Position numbers and translations under genes: made by a program | NCBI GenBank assembly: GCA_964485235.1 | Contig: CAZAIO010000030.1 | Location: forward strand, 1 to 23,873 | Origin: CAZAIO01 sp964485235 | GTDB lineage: Bacteria; Chloroflexota; Dehalococcoidia; GIF9; UBA5629 | DNA: 23,873 bases | Direction of reading: 5' to 3' | In this document: positions 22,338 through 23,873 of the stretch, piece by piece | Layout: every line of letters begins with the position of its first letter | Position numbering within the stretch: the first letter of the stretch is position 1 | Notes under the pieces: generated by a model | What the model was told of the DNA's origin: nothing | The model's input: only the letters and a program-made list of their open reading frames with translations | Databases searched by the model: none

Positions 22338-22401
22338 ATTGCGAGGAGCCCCGATGCCGTATGTCCCGATATAGTCGGGAAAAGCGGGGCGACGCGGCAA
22401 T
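22338..22401. repeat. Nested palindromic interspersed repeat
   Basis: Three nested stems: ATTGC (22338-22342) with GCAAT (22397-22401); GCCCCG (22348-22353) with CGGGGC (22385-22390); and CCCGA-N5-TCGGG (22365-22379). The edges, ATTGCGAGGAGC and GCGACGCGGCAAT, look like the ends of repeats found dispersed between genes in many bacteria. It lies about 70 bases downstream of the exporter gene and may stabilise the 3' end of its mRNA. Confidence 0.6.
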
Positions 22402-22471
22402 ATCACAGGTTATTTATCGGCTTTTCGAAGTGGCAAGCCCCTTCGAGCTTCCCCATAGAATTAACGACCGG

Positions 22472-23873
22472 TCAACCGGCATCGGCAAGAGTGGTCTCGA
22501 ACTGGCTGTTGTACAGCGACGCATAAAAGCCGTTCGCCCGGAGCAGCGATTCATGGTCTCCCTGCTCGACGATCTCGCCGTCTCTCATAACCAGTATCAT
22601 ATCTGCATTGCGTATCGTTGAAAGGCGGTGTGCAATAATGAAGCTCGTCCTGCCTTTCATGATGTTTTCCAGCGCCTGCTGTATCAGCACCTCGGTACGC
22701 GTATCCACCGAACTGGTAGCCTCGTCCAGTATCAAAATCTTCGGGTCTGCCAGCACCGCCCGGGCAATGGTCAGAAGCTGCTTTTGTCCCTGCGATATAT
22801 TGCTCGACTCCTCGTTCAGCACAAGGTCGTAGCCGCCGGGCAGCGTATGGATGAAATGATCGACATATGCCGTTCTGGCTGCGGCATAGACCTCCTCGTC
22901 CGTCGCATCGAGCCTCCCGTAGCGGATATTGTCCCTTATGGTCCCGTTGAAGAGCCACGTGTCCTGCAGGACCATCCCGAAGACGCTCCTATGGTCCTGA
23001 CGTTTGAATTCGCGTATGTCTATACCGTCCACCGTAATAGCACCGCTATTGACATCGTAAAAACGCATCAACAGCTTGACCATCGTGGTCTTTCCCGCGC
23101 CGGTAGGGCCGACTATCGCCACCTTTTGCCCCGGCCTGATATCGGCGCTGAAATTATTGATGATGGTCTTCTTCGGATTATAGCCGAAGAACACGTTCTT
23201 GAACGCCACGGCGCCGTCTACTTTCTCCAGCACAGCCGGATGCTCCGGTTCAGCCACTTCTTCCTCTTCGGCAAGAAACTCGAATACGCGCTCCGCGGCT
23301 GCCGCTGTTGACTGCAATATGGTGACCATAGTCGCCACCTGTGACAGTGGCTGTGTGAAAGACCTGACGTACTGCATGAACGCCAGTATATCGCCCACCT
23401 GTATCATCCCCTGTATCGTGAGGAAGCTCCCGAGCACGCACACTATCACATAACCCAGGTTACTGACGAACATCATCATGGGCATCATAATGCCCGCGAA
23501 AAACTGTGCCCTCCACGACGCGCTGTAAAGCTCCTCGTTCAGCCCGTCGAACTTCCGGATGGACTTCTCCTCCCCGTTGAAGGCTTTCATCACGTTATGC
23601 CCGGCATACATCTCCTCAACATGCCCGTTGACATGCCCCAGATAGTCCTGCTGCCTGCGGAAATATTTCTGCGAACGCTTCACCAGCATCGAGATTAGCA
23701 TCATAGACACGGGAACAATGACCACCGAAACAAGCGCCATTATCCAGTTGATGGTAAACATCATCACCAGCACACCGACTATAGTGACCAGCGAGGTCAC
23801 CATCTGGAACAGGCTCTGGTTCAGTGTATTCGATATCGTATCGATATCGTTGGTGACATGGGTCAGCACCTCG
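22472..23873 (-). CDS. ABC exporter, fused membrane and ATPase domains (partial, 5' end outside window)
   Basis: The reading frame is open to the window edge; the visible part is about 466 residues. Its first residues, EVLTHVTNDIDTIS, match a conserved segment in the first half of the exporter membrane domain, so roughly 120-150 N-terminal residues are missing. About four membrane segments remain. The nucleotide-binding domain follows, with Walker A GPTGAGKTT, Q-loop LQDTWLFNGTIRDNIRYG, a signature ISQGQKQLL (in place of LSGGQ), Walker B ILILDEATSSVD with the catalytic Glu, and the H-loop AHRLS. The SQGQ signature is common in one subunit of heterodimeric exporters, so a partner gene may lie upstream, beyond the window. 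Substrate unknown (lipid, peptide or drug). Confidence 0.93.
   Translation of the reverse strand, partial: EVLTHVTNDIDTISNTLNQSLFQMVTSLVTIVGVLVMMFTINWIMALVSVVIVPVSMMLISMLVKRSQKYFRRQQDYLGHVNGHVEEMYAGHNVMKAFNGEEKSIRKFDGLNEELYSASWRAQFFAGIMMPMMMFVSNLGYVIVCVLGSFLTIQGMIQVGDILAFMQYVRSFTQPLSQVATMVTILQSTAAAAERVFEFLAEEEEVAEPEHPAVLEKVDGAVAFKNVFFGYNPKKTIINNFSADIRPGQKVAIVGPTGAGKTTMVKLLMRFYDVNSGAITVDGIDIREFKRQDHRSVFGMVLQDTWLFNGTIRDNIRYGRLDATDEEVYAAARTAYVDHFIHTLPGGYDLVLNEESSNISQGQKQLLTIARAVLADPKILILDEATSSVDTRTEVLIQQALENIMKGRTSFIIAHRLSTIRNADMILVMRDGEIVEQGDHESLLRANGFYASLYNSQFETTLADAG

Noticed and set aside
22142..22339. 65-codon minus-strand frame downstream of the exporter
   Set aside because: It starts inside one palindromic repeat and runs through others (AGATTGCTTCGC block and two hairpins), with no ribosome-binding site, so repeat sequence explains it better than a gene.
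21236..22471. CRISPR array
   Set aside because: The repeats are palindromes of different sequence and length and are not regularly spaced direct repeats; no cas gene is nearby.
1..23873. tRNA or rRNA genes
   Set aside because: I looked through the intergenic stretches and saw no cloverleaf or conserved rRNA segment; a dedicated scan was not possible.

Overview
The window reads as a bacterial chromosome segment at roughly 45% GC. The gene order thrS-infC-rpmI-rplT-pheS-pheT, the PKD/transglutaminase lipoprotein and the intergenic palindromes suggest a Chloroflexota lineage close to Dehalococcoidia. That placement is inference: there is no rRNA gene, and I could run no search. The lysine 2,3-aminomutase-type radical SAM enzyme (oxygen-sensitive family) suggests an anaerobic or micro-oxic lifestyle.

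Left part (1-6.7 kb, minus strand): a translation operon. thrS (no TGS domain) has a near-consensus promoter and is followed by infC, rpmI, rplT, pheS and pheT. infC, rpmI and rplT all lack an ATG start. A start-less reading frame resembling an RsmB-type rRNA methyltransferase runs off the left edge. Next come a divergent pair with back-to-back promoters (transglutaminase-like lipoprotein and ketopantoate-reductase-family protein), a fur/zur-ATPase-permease metal-uptake operon with no visible binding protein, an unusual crotonase with a basic tail and strong terminator, a TspO/MBR-type membrane protein, and a degenerate staphylococcal-nuclease-like protein.

Central part (14.6-20.8 kb, plus strand): the most notable locus. 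A consensus promoter and a long leader precede a KamA-like lysine 2,3-aminomutase. Two ATP-grasp (D-Ala-D-Ala ligase-like) ligases and a GNAT acetyltransferase follow with overlapping ends. A GNAT-histone-deacetylase/acetylpolyamine-amidohydrolase fusion comes next, with its own promoter and an adjacent palindrome. Together these look like an uncharacterised pathway that makes a beta-amino acid (probably beta-lysine), couples it through ATP-dependent amide bonds, and adds and removes acyl groups.

Right part (20.8-23.9 kb): a small helix-hairpin-helix (Cdd1-type) protein, a structured intergenic stretch with three inverted repeats, a zinc-ribbon protein, an orphan rho-independent terminator, an island of palindromic repeats, and the 3' part of an ABC exporter that leaves the window.
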